From: Chitiniphilus shinanonensis DSM 23277
Lineage (GTDB): Bacteria; Pseudomonadota; Gammaproteobacteria; Burkholderiales; Chitinibacteraceae
Direction: 5' to 3'
DNA: 64,000 bases
NCBI RefSeq assembly: GCF_000374805.1
Contig: NZ_KB895334.1
Location: forward strand, 318,685-382,684
Made by a program: the position numbers and the translations under genes. The notes beneath the pieces were generated by a model. It was not told where the DNA came from. It was given only the letters and a program-made list of their open reading frames with translations, and searched no databases. Shown here in pieces: positions 53,356 through 63,238 of this stretch; within the stretch, counting starts at the first letter, position 1; each line of letters opens with the position of its first letter.

Positions 53356-54009
53356 ATGGATTGGGAACACGCCCGGTATCTTCTCGTTGAACAGCAGATC
53401 CGCCCCTGGGAGGTGCTGGACCAGCAGGTCCTGCAACGCGTGCTGGCGGTGAAGCGCGAGGACTTCGTGCCGCAGGACAAGCGCAACCTGGCCTTCGTCG
53501 ACACCGAACTGCCGCTGGGCCACGGCGCCAGCATGCTGTCGCCCAAGGTGGAAGCGCGGCTGTTGCAGGATGTGGAGCTGAAGTCGGGCGACAAGGTGCT
53601 GGTGGTCGGTGCCGGCACCGGCTACCTGGTGGCGCTGGCCGCCGGCCTGTGCGCCCAGGTGTACGGCGTCGAGATCGAGCCGGAGCTGAAGCGCGCCGCC
53701 GAGGAAAACCTGGCGCGTGCCGGTATCCGCAACGCCCGGATCGAACTGGGCGACGGCGTGCAGGGCCTGGCGGCCCAGGCGCCGTTCGATGCCATCATCG
53801 TCACCGGCTCGGTCGCCGAGGTGCCGCAGGCGCTGAAGGACCAGCTGGCGGTGGGCGGTCGGCTGATCGCGGTGGTCGGCGAACTGCCGATCATGAGCGC
53901 CACGCTGTTGCAGCGCGTCGAGCAGAACGCCTGGCGCAGCGAAAAGCGCTTCGAGTACAACCTGCCGCGTCTGAAGAACACACCCGTTGCCGAGGCGTTC
54001 TCGTTCTGA
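53356..54009 (+). CDS. Protein-L-isoaspartate O-methyltransferase family protein
   Basis: 217 residues. DWEHARYLLVEQQIRPWEVLD, then RVLAVKREDFVP and the SAM-binding motif I VLVVGAGTGYLVALAAGL, VYGVEIEPELKRAAEENLARAG and FDAIIVTGSVAEVP. This is the short PCMT-related group common in betaproteobacteria next to rfa/tolC loci; catalytic Thr/Ser context (LGHGASMLSPKVEARLL) replaces the classical GQTIS. Repair activity is therefore uncertain. Own promoter and terminator make it monocistronic. Confidence 0.85.
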   Translation: MDWEHARYLLVEQQIRPWEVLDQQVLQRVLAVKREDFVPQDKRNLAFVDTELPLGHGASMLSPKVEARLLQDVELKSGDKVLVVGAGTGYLVALAAGLCAQVYGVEIEPELKRAAEENLARAGIRNARIELGDGVQGLAAQAPFDAIIVTGSVAEVPQALKDQLAVGGRLIAVVGELPIMSATLLQRVEQNAWRSEKRFEYNLPRLKNTPVAEAFSF

Positions 54010-54033
54010 GCGGTGGATTGCGTGGCAAAAGAA

Positions 54034-54057
54034 CGCGCCGGCCGGCGCGTTTTTTTG
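54034..54057 (+). terminator. Terminator of the PCMT-family gene
   Basis: CGCGCCGG / CCGGCGCG perfect stem (54034-54049) followed by seven T. It separates the methyltransferase from the glycan operon. Confidence 0.88.
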
Positions 54058-54124
54058 TATGGTGTGCTGATTCGCAATGCCCATGTTTGTCGCGACTGGC
54101 GGACGTGATCTGAAGGAATCCGGA

Positions 54125-55402
54125 ATGAGAGCAATCGAGGACGTCACGCTCGGCGTGATCGGGCTGGGCTACGTTGGTCTGCCGCTGGCGGTCGAGTTCG
54201 GCAAGCAGCACGACACCATCGGTTTCGATATCAACGCCGCGCGCGTGGCGGAACTGGCCAGCGGGCGGGACCACACGCTCGAAGTGGACGAGGCGGAGCT
54301 GAAAAGCGCCACCCGACTGACCTATACCGACGATCTCGAACAACTGCGTCGCGCCAACGTCTTCATCGTGACCGTGCCGACGCCGATCGACCAGTACAAG
54401 CGCCCCGACCTCACCCCGCTGATCCGCGCCAGCGAGAGCATCGGCAAGGTGCTCAAGCGTGGCGACGTGGTGATCTACGAATCCACCGTCTACCCCGGCG
54501 CCACCGAGGAGGACTGCGTGCCGGTGCTGGAGCGGGTGTCGGGGCTGAAGTTCAACGTCGATTTCTTCGCCGGCTACAGCCCGGAGCGCATCAACCCGGG
54601 CGACAAGGAACACCGCCTCAGTACCATTCGCAAGGTGACGTCCGGCTCGACGCCGGAAGTGGCGGCATTCGTCGATGCGCTGTATCGCCGCATCATCACC
54701 GCCGGCACCCACATGGCGCCGAGCATCCGCGTGGCCGAGGCGGCCAAGGTGATCGAGAACACCCAGCGCGACGTCAACATCGCGTTGATCAACGAACTGG
54801 CGCTGATCTTCAACCGCATGGGCATCGACACCGAGGCGGTCTTGCAGGCGGCCGGCACCAAGTGGAACTTCCTGCCGTTCCGCCCCGGTCTCGTCGGCGG
54901 GCACTGCATCGGCGTCGATCCGTACTACCTGACCCACAAGGCGCAGTCGATCGGCTATCACCCCGAGGTGATCCTGGCCGGCCGTCGCATCAACGATGGC
55001 ATGGGGGCGCACGTCGCCTCGCAACTGGTGCGCGGCATGGTCCAGCGCGGCATCCCGGCCGTCGGCGCGCGCATCCTGGTGATGGGGCTGACCTTCAAGG
55101 AAAACTGCCCCGACATCCGCAATACCCGCGTGGTCGACATCGTGCAGGAGCTGCGCGACTACCACATCGACGTCGACGTGTACGACCCCTGGGTCGATGG
55201 CGACGAGGCGCGGCACGAGTACGGCATCGTTCCGGTGGCGGCGCCGCTGGCCGACGGCTACGACGCCATCGTGGTCGCGGTGGCGCACCGCCAGTTCAGG
55301 GAGCTCGGCGTCGCCGGCATCCGTGCCTTCGGCAAGCCGCTGCATGTGCTGTACGACCTGAAGTACATCCTGCCCGCGGGCGACAGCGATCTACGGCTGT
55401 AA
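54125..55402 (+). CDS. tviB: UDP-N-acetylglucosamine C-6 dehydrogenase (Vi type)
   Basis: 425 residues. UDP-sugar dehydrogenase with Rossmann motif [17 protein letters not shown], the VPTPID and [13 protein letters not shown] segments, and the catalytic Cys in [12 protein letters not shown]. Oxidises UDP-GlcNAc to UDP-GlcNAcA in the cytoplasm. Assignment to the TviB/WbpO subgroup rests on [19 protein letters not shown] and on the adjacent epimerase. AAGGAA before ATG; the upstream candidate M at 54077 lacks a ribosome binding site. First gene of the operon. Confidence 0.93.
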   Translation: MRAIEDVTLGVIGLGYVGLPLAVEFGKQHDTIGFDINAARVAELASGRDHTLEVDEAELKSATRLTYTDDLEQLRRANVFIVTVPTPIDQYKRPDLTPLIRASESIGKVLKRGDVVIYESTVYPGATEEDCVPVLERVSGLKFNVDFFAGYSPERINPGDKEHRLSTIRKVTSGSTPEVAAFVDALYRRIITAGTHMAPSIRVAEAAKVIENTQRDVNIALINELALIFNRMGIDTEAVLQAAGTKWNFLPFRPGLVGGHCIGVDPYYLTHKAQSIGYHPEVILAGRRINDGMGAHVASQLVRGMVQRGIPAVGARILVMGLTFKENCPDIRNTRVVDIVQELRDYHIDVDVYDPWVDGDEARHEYGIVPVAAPLADGYDAIVVAVAHRQFRELGVAGIRAFGKPLHVLYDLKYILPAGDSDLRL

Positions 55403-55414
55403 CGAGGCGTGACC

Positions 55415-56449
<1,035 letters not shown>

Positions 56450-56557
56450 CCGGCCCGGCCGACGCGCACCGAGTGTTACGCGAAGCGCGCGACGGCCACG
56501 GCAAAATACGCGGTTGGCCGCTGTCCGGGCGGCCCCGTCTTTACAGCAAGGACCATC

Positions 56558-57556
56558 ATGCTCAGCAACAGCACCATTCTGGTCACCGGCGGCACCGGCT
56601 CGTTCGGCAACACCTTCGTGCCGATGACCCTGGCGCGCTACAACCCGCGCAAGATCATCATCTACTCGCGCGACGAGATGAAGCAGTGGGAGATGGCCAA
56701 GCTGTTCCAGGGCGACGAGCGCGTGCGCTTCTTCATCGGTGACGTGCGCGACAAGGATCGCCTCTATCGCGCGCTCGACGGCGTGGACTACGTGGTGCAC
56801 GCCGCTGCGACCAAGATCGTCCCCACCGCGGAATACAACCCGTTCGAGTGCATCAAGACCAACATCGACGGCGCGATGAACCTGATCGACGCCTGTATCG
56901 ACAAGGGCGTGAAGCGCGTGGTGGCGCTGTCCACCGACAAGGCCAGCAGCCCGGTCAACCTGTATGGCGCCACCAAGCTGGCGTCGGACAAGCTGTTCGT
57001 CGCCGGCAACTCCTACGCCGGCGGGCGCGACAGTCGCTTCGCCGTGGTGCGCTACGGCAACGTGATGGGCTCGCGCGGCTCGGTGATCCCGTTCTTCCTT
57101 TCCATCGCCGAGCAGGGCGTGCTGCCGATCACCGATCCGCGCATGACCCGCTTCATGATCACCCTGGAGCAGGGCGTGGAGCTGGTGTGGCACGCCTTCG
57201 AGGACATGGAAGGCGGCGAGATCTACGTGAAGAAGATTCCGTCGATGAACATCACCGACATCGCCGCCGCCGTCGCGCCGCAGGCGCGGCAGGACGTGGT
57301 CGGCATCCGTCCCGGCGAGAAGCTGCACGAGCAGATGATCGGCGCCGAGGATGCGTTCTACACCTACGAATACCCCGAGCACTTCAAGATCCTGCCGGCC
57401 ATCCACAACTGGCATACCGACTACAAGCGCATCAAGGACGGCCGGCGCGTGCCCGAAGGCTTCGTCTACGCCAGCGACAACAACGGCGAGTGGATGGACG
57501 TCGACACCCTGCGGGCCTGGATCGACGCCAACCGCGCCAAGGTGGGGAAGATCTGA
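56558..57556 (+). CDS. pseB: UDP-GlcNAc 4,6-dehydratase (inverting)
   Basis: 332 residues. ILVTGGTGSFGNTFVPMTL, SRDEMKQWEM, AAATKIVPTAEYNPFECIKTN, STDKASSPVNLYGATKL (YxxxK) and RYGNVMGSRGSVIPFF are diagnostic of PseB rather than of a retaining dehydratase. First step of pseudaminic acid synthesis. AAGGA precedes the ATG. Starts 108 bp after tviC; no terminator lies between. Confidence 0.96.
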   Translation: MLSNSTILVTGGTGSFGNTFVPMTLARYNPRKIIIYSRDEMKQWEMAKLFQGDERVRFFIGDVRDKDRLYRALDGVDYVVHAAATKIVPTAEYNPFECIKTNIDGAMNLIDACIDKGVKRVVALSTDKASSPVNLYGATKLASDKLFVAGNSYAGGRDSRFAVVRYGNVMGSRGSVIPFFLSIAEQGVLPITDPRMTRFMITLEQGVELVWHAFEDMEGGEIYVKKIPSMNITDIAAAVAPQARQDVVGIRPGEKLHEQMIGAEDAFYTYEYPEHFKILPAIHNWHTDYKRIKDGRRVPEGFVYASDNNGEWMDVDTLRAWIDANRAKVGKI

Positions 57557-57557
57557 G

Positions 57558-58703
57558 ATGGCGATTCCCTACGGCAGGCAGTGGCTGGACCAGGACGACG
57601 AACGCGCGGTGCTCGACACCCTGCGTTCCGATTACCTGACCCAGGGCCCCAGGATCGCCGAGTTCGAGCAGGCGCTGTGCGATTACACCGGCGCGCGTTA
57701 TTGCGTGGTGGTCGCCAGCGGCACCGCCGCGCTGCACCTGGCGGTGGCCGCGCTGGAACTGCCGGCCGGCAGCGAGGGCATCACCAGTACCAATACCTTC
57801 ACTGCCACGGCCAACAGCATGGCCTATTGCGGCGTCAAGCCAGTGTTCGCCGACATCGACCCGGTCAGCTACAACATCGACCCGGCGTCGATCGCCGCGC
57901 GCATCACGCCGGCTACCCGCCTGCTGAGTCCCGTGCACTTTGCCGGCCAGCCGGCCGAGATGGAAGCCATCGCCGCGCTGGCGCGGGAACACGGCCTGAA
58001 GGTGATCGAGGATGCCGCGCACGCCATCGGCTCGCGCTATCGCGACGGCAGTCCGGTGGGCAATTGCCGCCATTCGGACGCCACCATCTTTTCCTTCCAT
58101 CCGGTGAAGACATTGACCACCGGCGAAGGCGGCGCGGTGATGACCAACGACGAGACGCTGTACCGCCGCATGCTGCTGCTGCGCACCCACGGCATCACCA
58201 AGGAGCCGGCGCTGCTTACCCAGCAGCCGGGGCCGTGGTACTACGAAATGCACGCGCTGGGCTGGCACTATCGCATGACCGACATGCAGGCGGCGCTGGG
58301 CGTGAGCCAGTTGAAGAAGCTCGACCGCTTCGCCGCGCGCCGCCGCGAGATCGTTGCCCGCTACAACACGCTGCTGGCCGGTCTGCCGTGGTTGGGCACG
58401 CCGGTGGAGGCCGACGGCGTGTCGTCCTGTTTCCACCTCTACGTGCCGCGCATCGATTTCGCCGCGCTGGGCCTCACCCGCGCGCAGGCGATGCAGCGGC
58501 TGCTGGACCTGGGCGTCGGCAGTCAGGTGCACTACATCCCCGTGCATACCCAGCCGTGGTACCGCGAGACCTACGGCTACGGCCCCGGCGATTGCCCGGT
58601 GGCCGAGGCGTACTACGAGCAGTGCCTGTCGCTGCCGCTCTACCCGGCGCTGACCGACGACGAGGTCGCGACCGTGGCGGCGGCGGTGAGGAGCCTGGCA
58701 TGA
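57558..58703 (+). CDS. pseC: UDP-4-amino-4,6-dideoxy-L-AltNAc transaminase
   Basis: 381 residues, DegT/DnrJ/EryC1 aminotransferase fold. ASGTAALHLAVAAL, VIEDAAHAIGSRY, and FSFHPVKTLTTGEGG with the PLP Lys; HALGWHYRMTDMQAALGVSQL completes the family pattern. Second Pse step. Overlap with pseF is 4 bp (ATGA). Confidence 0.95.
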   Translation: MAIPYGRQWLDQDDERAVLDTLRSDYLTQGPRIAEFEQALCDYTGARYCVVVASGTAALHLAVAALELPAGSEGITSTNTFTATANSMAYCGVKPVFADIDPVSYNIDPASIAARITPATRLLSPVHFAGQPAEMEAIAALAREHGLKVIEDAAHAIGSRYRDGSPVGNCRHSDATIFSFHPVKTLTTGEGGAVMTNDETLYRRMLLLRTHGITKEPALLTQQPGPWYYEMHALGWHYRMTDMQAALGVSQLKKLDRFAARRREIVARYNTLLAGLPWLGTPVEADGVSSCFHLYVPRIDFAALGLTRAQAMQRLLDLGVGSQVHYIPVHTQPWYRETYGYGPGDCPVAEAYYEQCLSLPLYPALTDDEVATVAAAVRSLA

Positions 58704-59410
58704 CCCCGGTGCCGATGCCGGAACGGCTGGCGCTGATCCCCGCGCGCGGCGGCAGCAAGCGCATTCCGCACAAGAACATCCGAGACTTCTGCGGCAAGCC
58801 GATCCTGGCGTATTCCGTCGCGGCGGCGTTCGAAAGCGGCCTGTTCACCGAAGTGATGGTGTCCACCGACGACGAGCGCATCGCCCAGCTCGCGCGCGAG
58901 CACGGCGCGCTGGTGCCGTTCCTGCGCAGCCCGGAGAACGCCAACGATTACGCCGGCCTGATGGATGTGCTGCGCGAAGTCCTGAGCGGCTACGCCGAAC
59001 AAGGGCGCAGCTTCCAGCAGGTGTGCCTGCTGCTGCCCACCGCGCCGCTGGTGACGCCGGCGCGCCTGCGCGAAGCGCACCAGATGCTGGAGCGCGAGGA
59101 TTTCGACACCGTGTTCCCCACGGTGCGCTTCGGCTACCCGATCCAGCGTGCGCTGCAACGCGGCGGCGACGGCCGCGTGCACATGATCCAGCCGGAACAT
59201 TACGCCAGCCGCTCGCAGGATCTGCCGCCCGCGTCGCACGATGCCGGCCAGTTCTACTGGCTGCGCCCCGAGCGCTGCCTCGCCGCGGGACGGCTGTTCA
59301 CCGACAACAGCGGTGCCATCGAGATCCCGGAGACGGAAGCCCAGGACATCGATACCGAAACCGACTGGGCGCTGGCCGAACTCAAATATCGCCTGCGGCA
59401 CGGCGGCTGA
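58700..59410 (+). CDS. pseF: CMP-pseudaminic acid synthetase
   Basis: 236 residues. LALIPARGGSKRIPHKNIRDFCGKPIL is the nucleotide-binding N-terminus of CMP-sialic acid synthetase-like enzymes, followed by LLLPTAPLVTP and EAQDIDTETDWALAE with the metal-binding acidic residues. Activates Pse with CTP, the last step before transfer. Overlaps pseC. Confidence 0.94.
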   Translation: MTPVPMPERLALIPARGGSKRIPHKNIRDFCGKPILAYSVAAAFESGLFTEVMVSTDDERIAQLAREHGALVPFLRSPENANDYAGLMDVLREVLSGYAEQGRSFQQVCLLLPTAPLVTPARLREAHQMLEREDFDTVFPTVRFGYPIQRALQRGGDGRVHMIQPEHYASRSQDLPPASHDAGQFYWLRPERCLAAGRLFTDNSGAIEIPETEAQDIDTETDWALAELKYRLRHGG

Positions 59411-59411
59411 G

Positions 59412-60362
59412 ATGAAGCTGTGGCTGTACAGCGAGGGCGACGCCGGCCGCGGCATGGGCCATCTGGCGCGCTGTCTGGCGTATGCCCAGGCGTGGCGCGG
59501 CCAGGGCGGCGCCGTGCGCTGGGTGGTCGACGGCGACGCGGCGGCGCGCGCGCTGCTATCGGAAGAGGACGTAACCTGGCAGGCGTGGCAGGCCGCGCCG
59601 CCGCTGCCCGCTGACAGCGATGTCGCCATCGTCGATTCCTACAGCGCCAGTGCCGATGCCCTGCGTACCATCGCGGTGCGCGCGCGCCGCGTGATCTACC
59701 TGGACGACACCGAGCGGCTGGCCTACCCGCCGGGGCTGGTGGTCCACGCCTCGCCGGGAACCGGCCGCGAATCGGGCGAAGCGCGCTGGGTGCGCGGCCC
59801 GGCGTGGCAGCCGTTGCGCCCCCCCTTCGTTGACGTGCCGGCGCAACCGGCGGTGGCGGAGCGGGTCGGGCGCATCCTGGTGCTGATGGGGGGCACCGAC
59901 CTGCGGGGGCTGACGCCGCGCATGGTCGCGCTGGCGCAACGCGCCTATCCCCAGGCCGCTATCCACGTGGTGCTCGGTGGCGCCGCCGCGCCCGCGCCGG
60001 CCGGCTGCACGGTGCACCGCCAGCTGGACGCCGCGGCGATGCGCGAACAGATGCTGGCCGCCGACCTCGCTCTTTCGGCTGCCGGGCAGACCGTGTGCGA
60101 ACTGGCGCGCTGCGGCACGCCCGCCGTGCTGGTCGGCGTGGCCGACAATCAGGACGAGCAACTGCGCGAATGGCCGTTGCTGGGTACAGCCAGCGCCGCC
60201 GGTTGGTGGCACGATGCGCAACTGGACCGACAGGTCCTGGCCGCGCTGGCGGCATTGGCCGCGCCGCAGGCCCGGCAGGCGATGCGCGACGCGGGGCAGC
60301 GGGCCGTGGACGGCCGGGGCGTCGTCCGCGCGCTGGATTGGCTGAAAGGAGCAATGGCATGA
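59412..60362 (+). CDS. pseG: UDP-2,4-diacetamido-trideoxy-altropyranose hydrolase
   Basis: 316 residues, GT-B-like fold. GDAGRGMGHLARCLAYAQAW contains the catalytic His (GxGHLxR) ; IVDSYSA, YLDDTERLAYP and DLALSAAGQTVCELARCGTP are PseG hallmarks. Removes UDP before condensation. The ATG lies one base after the pseF stop. Confidence 0.94.
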   Translation: MKLWLYSEGDAGRGMGHLARCLAYAQAWRGQGGAVRWVVDGDAAARALLSEEDVTWQAWQAAPPLPADSDVAIVDSYSASADALRTIAVRARRVIYLDDTERLAYPPGLVVHASPGTGRESGEARWVRGPAWQPLRPPFVDVPAQPAVAERVGRILVLMGGTDLRGLTPRMVALAQRAYPQAAIHVVLGGAAAPAPAGCTVHRQLDAAAMREQMLAADLALSAAGQTVCELARCGTPAVLVGVADNQDEQLREWPLLGTASAAGWWHDAQLDRQVLAALAALAAPQARQAMRDAGQRAVDGRGVVRALDWLKGAMA

Positions 60363-60907
60363 CCGTGGATCTGCACCAGGCGTTTACCTTCGGCACGACC
60401 GAACTGCTGCCGTTTTCCGGACTGGACGACGAACAGCGCCAGGAAGTGTGGCGCATGCGTACCCATCCCGACATCGCGCAATGGATGGGCAGCGGCGGCG
60501 ACATCCCATGGGCCGCGCACCTGGCATACATGGCGCGGCAGCGCGAGCAGACGCACGACTTCAATTTCGTCGGCCGCGACGCCGGCGGCACGCTGGGCGT
60601 GGTGTCGCTGCATCGGCTGGATCTGCGCAACGGCGTGGCCTGGTTGGGCATCTACCGCAACCCGTTCCGCGAGGAACTCGGCCTGGGCCGCCGGCTGTTG
60701 CAGGCGATCTCGCAATTGGCGTTCGGCCAGTTGGCGCTGCATACGCTGAAGCTGGAAGTGGTGGTCGACAATCTGGTGGCCATCGCCGCCTACCGGCGCT
60801 TCGGCTTTCGCGAAGAGGGGCGCTGGCGTGAAGCCATCCTGCGCGGCGACCGCCGCCACGACCTGTTGCTGATGGGCCTGCTGGCCCGCGAATGGAACCA
60901 ACGATGA
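60359..60907 (+). CDS. pseH: UDP-4-amino-4,6-dideoxy-L-AltNAc N-acetyltransferase
   Basis: 182 residues, GNAT fold. Starts near TELLPFSGLDDEQRQEVWRMR and HPDIAQWM, then LGIYRNPFREELGLGRRLLQAI (acetyl-CoA loop) and LKLEVVVDNLVAIAAYRRFGF. Third Pse step. Overlaps pseG and pseI by 4 bp each. Confidence 0.93.
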   Translation: MTVDLHQAFTFGTTELLPFSGLDDEQRQEVWRMRTHPDIAQWMGSGGDIPWAAHLAYMARQREQTHDFNFVGRDAGGTLGVVSLHRLDLRNGVAWLGIYRNPFREELGLGRRLLQAISQLAFGQLALHTLKLEVVVDNLVAIAAYRRFGFREEGRWREAILRGDRRHDLLLMGLLAREWNQR

Positions 60908-61932
60908 GCCGTTTCAGTTATCCCGATCACACCTTCGTGATCGCCGAATTGTCCGCCAACCACGGCCACGACATCGAAAACGCGCTGGCCACCGTGCGCG
61001 CGGCCAAGGCGTGCGGCGCCGACGCGATCAAGATCCAGACCTACACCGCCGACACCATCACCCTCGATTGCGACAACGAGTACTTCCAGATCAAGTCCGG
61101 CACCATCTGGGACGGCACCACGCTGCACAAGCTGTATCAGCAGGCCTACACGCCGTGGGAATGGCATGCCGCCATCCAGGCCGAGGCCGCGCACCAAGGG
61201 CTGGTGTTCTTCTCGTCGCCGTTCGACTTCACCGCGGTGGATTTCCTCGAATCGCTCGACGTGCCGCTGTACAAGATCGCCTCGTTCGAGATCAACGACA
61301 TCCCGCTGATCGAATACGCCGCGGCCAAGGGCAAGCCGATGATCATCTCCACCGGCATCGCCCGGCTGGCCGACATCGAGGAAGCGGTGGCCGCCTGCCG
61401 CCGCGTCGGCAACGACGACATCACCCTGCTCAAGTGCACCTCGGCCTATCCGGCCCAGCCCGGCGAGGCCAACCTGCTGACCATCCCGCACTTGCGCGAC
61501 ACCTTCAAGGTGCGGGTCGGCCTGTCCGACCACACCATGGGCCACGCGGTGCCGATCGCCGCGGTGGCGCTGGGCGCGCGGGTCATCGAAAAACACTTCA
61601 TCCTCGACCGCGCCATCGGCGGCCCGGACGCCTCGTTCTCGATGACGCCGGACGAATTCAAACTGATGGTCGATGGCGTGCGCGTCGCGGAACAGGCGCT
61701 GGGCGCGGTCAGCTACGAGCTGACCCCCAAGGTGGCCGCCAGCCGCAAGTTCGCCCGCTCGCTGTTCGTCGCCGAGCCGATCCGCGCCGGCGAGCCGTTC
61801 ACCGCGGCCAACGTGCGTTCGGTGCGCCCGTCCGACGGCCTGCATCCGCGCCACTACGGCGAAGTGCTCGGCCGGCTCGCCCGCACCGATCTGGCACCCG
61901 GCACGCCGCTGGCGTGGGACCTGATCGTTTGA
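60904..61932 (+). CDS. pseI: Pseudaminic acid synthase
   Basis: 342 residues. NeuB-family TIM barrel (VIAELSANHGHDIENALAT, AIKIQTYTADTITLD, FFSSPFDFTAVDFLE, IISTGIA, SDHTMGHAVPIAAVALGA) plus C-terminal SAF antifreeze-like domain (SRKFARSLFVAEPIRAGEPF). ANHGxxxE and IKIQTY are the PseI forms rather than NeuB forms. Condenses the hexose with PEP. GTG of the flippase follows 7 bp later. Confidence 0.95.
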   Translation: MSRFSYPDHTFVIAELSANHGHDIENALATVRAAKACGADAIKIQTYTADTITLDCDNEYFQIKSGTIWDGTTLHKLYQQAYTPWEWHAAIQAEAAHQGLVFFSSPFDFTAVDFLESLDVPLYKIASFEINDIPLIEYAAAKGKPMIISTGIARLADIEEAVAACRRVGNDDITLLKCTSAYPAQPGEANLLTIPHLRDTFKVRVGLSDHTMGHAVPIAAVALGARVIEKHFILDRAIGGPDASFSMTPDEFKLMVDGVRVAEQALGAVSYELTPKVAASRKFARSLFVAEPIRAGEPFTAANVRSVRPSDGLHPRHYGEVLGRLARTDLAPGTPLAWDLIV

Positions 61933-61939
61933 CCGCGCC

Positions 61940-63238
61940 GTGGCGTCGCTCGATCTTGCCCGCCCTGACGGCTTCGCGGCGGGCGCCGTGATCCGCCGCG
62001 TCTGGCGCAGCGGCGCGCTCGGCGGCTTCGTGCTGCGCGGCGCCGGGCTGGTCAGCAAGTTCGTGCTGATGGTCTACCTGGCGCGGGTACTGCCGCCGGC
62101 GGAACTGGGCTTCTACGGTCTGTTCACCGCGGCGGTGGCCTACGCCGTGTTCGCGGTCGGGCTGGACTTCTACACCTACGCCAACCGCGACCTGATCGGC
62201 CGGCCCGAGCACGAATGGCCCGCCCGCCTGCGCGACCAGGGCCTGCTGCATGGCGCGGGCTACCTGGTGTTGGGCCTCGGCGCCGGCCTGGTGGGCGCGT
62301 GGCGCGAGATCCCGGCGACGCTGGTGCTGCTGTTCTGCGCCATCCTGGTGTGCGAGCACCTGGCGATCGAGGTCTACCGCCTGCTGGTGATCCAGCGCCG
62401 CAACGTGCGTGCCAACGTGGTGTTCTTCTGCCGCATCGGCCTGCCCGCCTACGTGGCGATTGCGGTGATGCTGCTTCATCCGCCGGCGCGTTCCGTTTCC
62501 ACCGTGCTGGGTTGCTGGCTGGTCGGTTCGGCGCTCGGTGTGGCGCTGGGCACGGCGCCGCTGGCGCGCCTGCCTTGGCGCAGCCTGCGCGGGGTGCCGG
62601 TGGACATGGCGCGGCTGCTGGGCGGCCTGCGCATCGCGGCGGTGTTCCTGGCCGGCACCTTGTTGATGCGGGTGCCGCTGATTGCCGACCGTTACCTGCT
62701 GGATTTCTTCGCCGACCGCGCCACGGTCGGGGTCTACACCTTCTTCTTCGGCATCGCCGCCGCCATCCCGCAATTGCTGGAAGCGTCGGTGGTGGCCCAG
62801 CGCTATCCCCGGCTGGTCGAGGCGCACAAGGCCGGCCGGCTGGACGAATTGGCGCGGCTGCGGCGCGGCATGTTGCGCGAGGTGGGCCTGGTGACGCTGT
62901 CGCTGTCGATCGCCTGTCTGGTGCTGATCCATCCGCTGCTGCTGTACATTGGCCGCGTCGAGTACGAGGCGCACTGGCCGGTGCTGCTGCTGCTGGTGCT
63001 GGCCAATGGGCTGTCGGTGGTATCGCTGGCGTGGCATTACCACCTGTATGCCGGCGGGCGCGATCGGGCCATCTTCGCCGCCAACGCGCTCAGCGTGGCG
63101 GCCTTCCTGATCGCGGCGCTGCTGCTGACGCCGCGCTGGGGCATCGTCGGCATGGGTGTGGCGCTGAGCGTGGCCGCGCTGGCGCAGGCGTGGTATCGCT
63201 GGGCCGCCAGCCGCAAGCTGACCGGAGCAGCCGCATGA
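61940..63238 (+). CDS. Oligosaccharide flippase, Wzx-like
   Basis: 432 residues, about 12 membrane helices of the MATE/polysaccharide-transporter type. Examples: FVLRGAGLVSKFVLMVYLARVL (helix 1), LFTAAVAYAVFAVGLDFYTYANRD, IAAVFLAGTLLMRVPLIADRYLLDFFA, VYTFFFGIAAAIPQLLEASVV, RWGIVGMGVALSVAALAQAWY. Would flip lipid-linked repeat units to the periplasm. Start GTG 61940; other GTG codons downstream are possible. Overlaps the next gene by 4 bp. Confidence 0.85.
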   Translation: MASLDLARPDGFAAGAVIRRVWRSGALGGFVLRGAGLVSKFVLMVYLARVLPPAELGFYGLFTAAVAYAVFAVGLDFYTYANRDLIGRPEHEWPARLRDQGLLHGAGYLVLGLGAGLVGAWREIPATLVLLFCAILVCEHLAIEVYRLLVIQRRNVRANVVFFCRIGLPAYVAIAVMLLHPPARSVSTVLGCWLVGSALGVALGTAPLARLPWRSLRGVPVDMARLLGGLRIAAVFLAGTLLMRVPLIADRYLLDFFADRATVGVYTFFFGIAAAIPQLLEASVVAQRYPRLVEAHKAGRLDELARLRRGMLREVGLVTLSLSIACLVLIHPLLLYIGRVEYEAHWPVLLLLVLANGLSVVSLAWHYHLYAGGRDRAIFAANALSVAAFLIAALLLTPRWGIVGMGVALSVAALAQAWYRWAASRKLTGAAA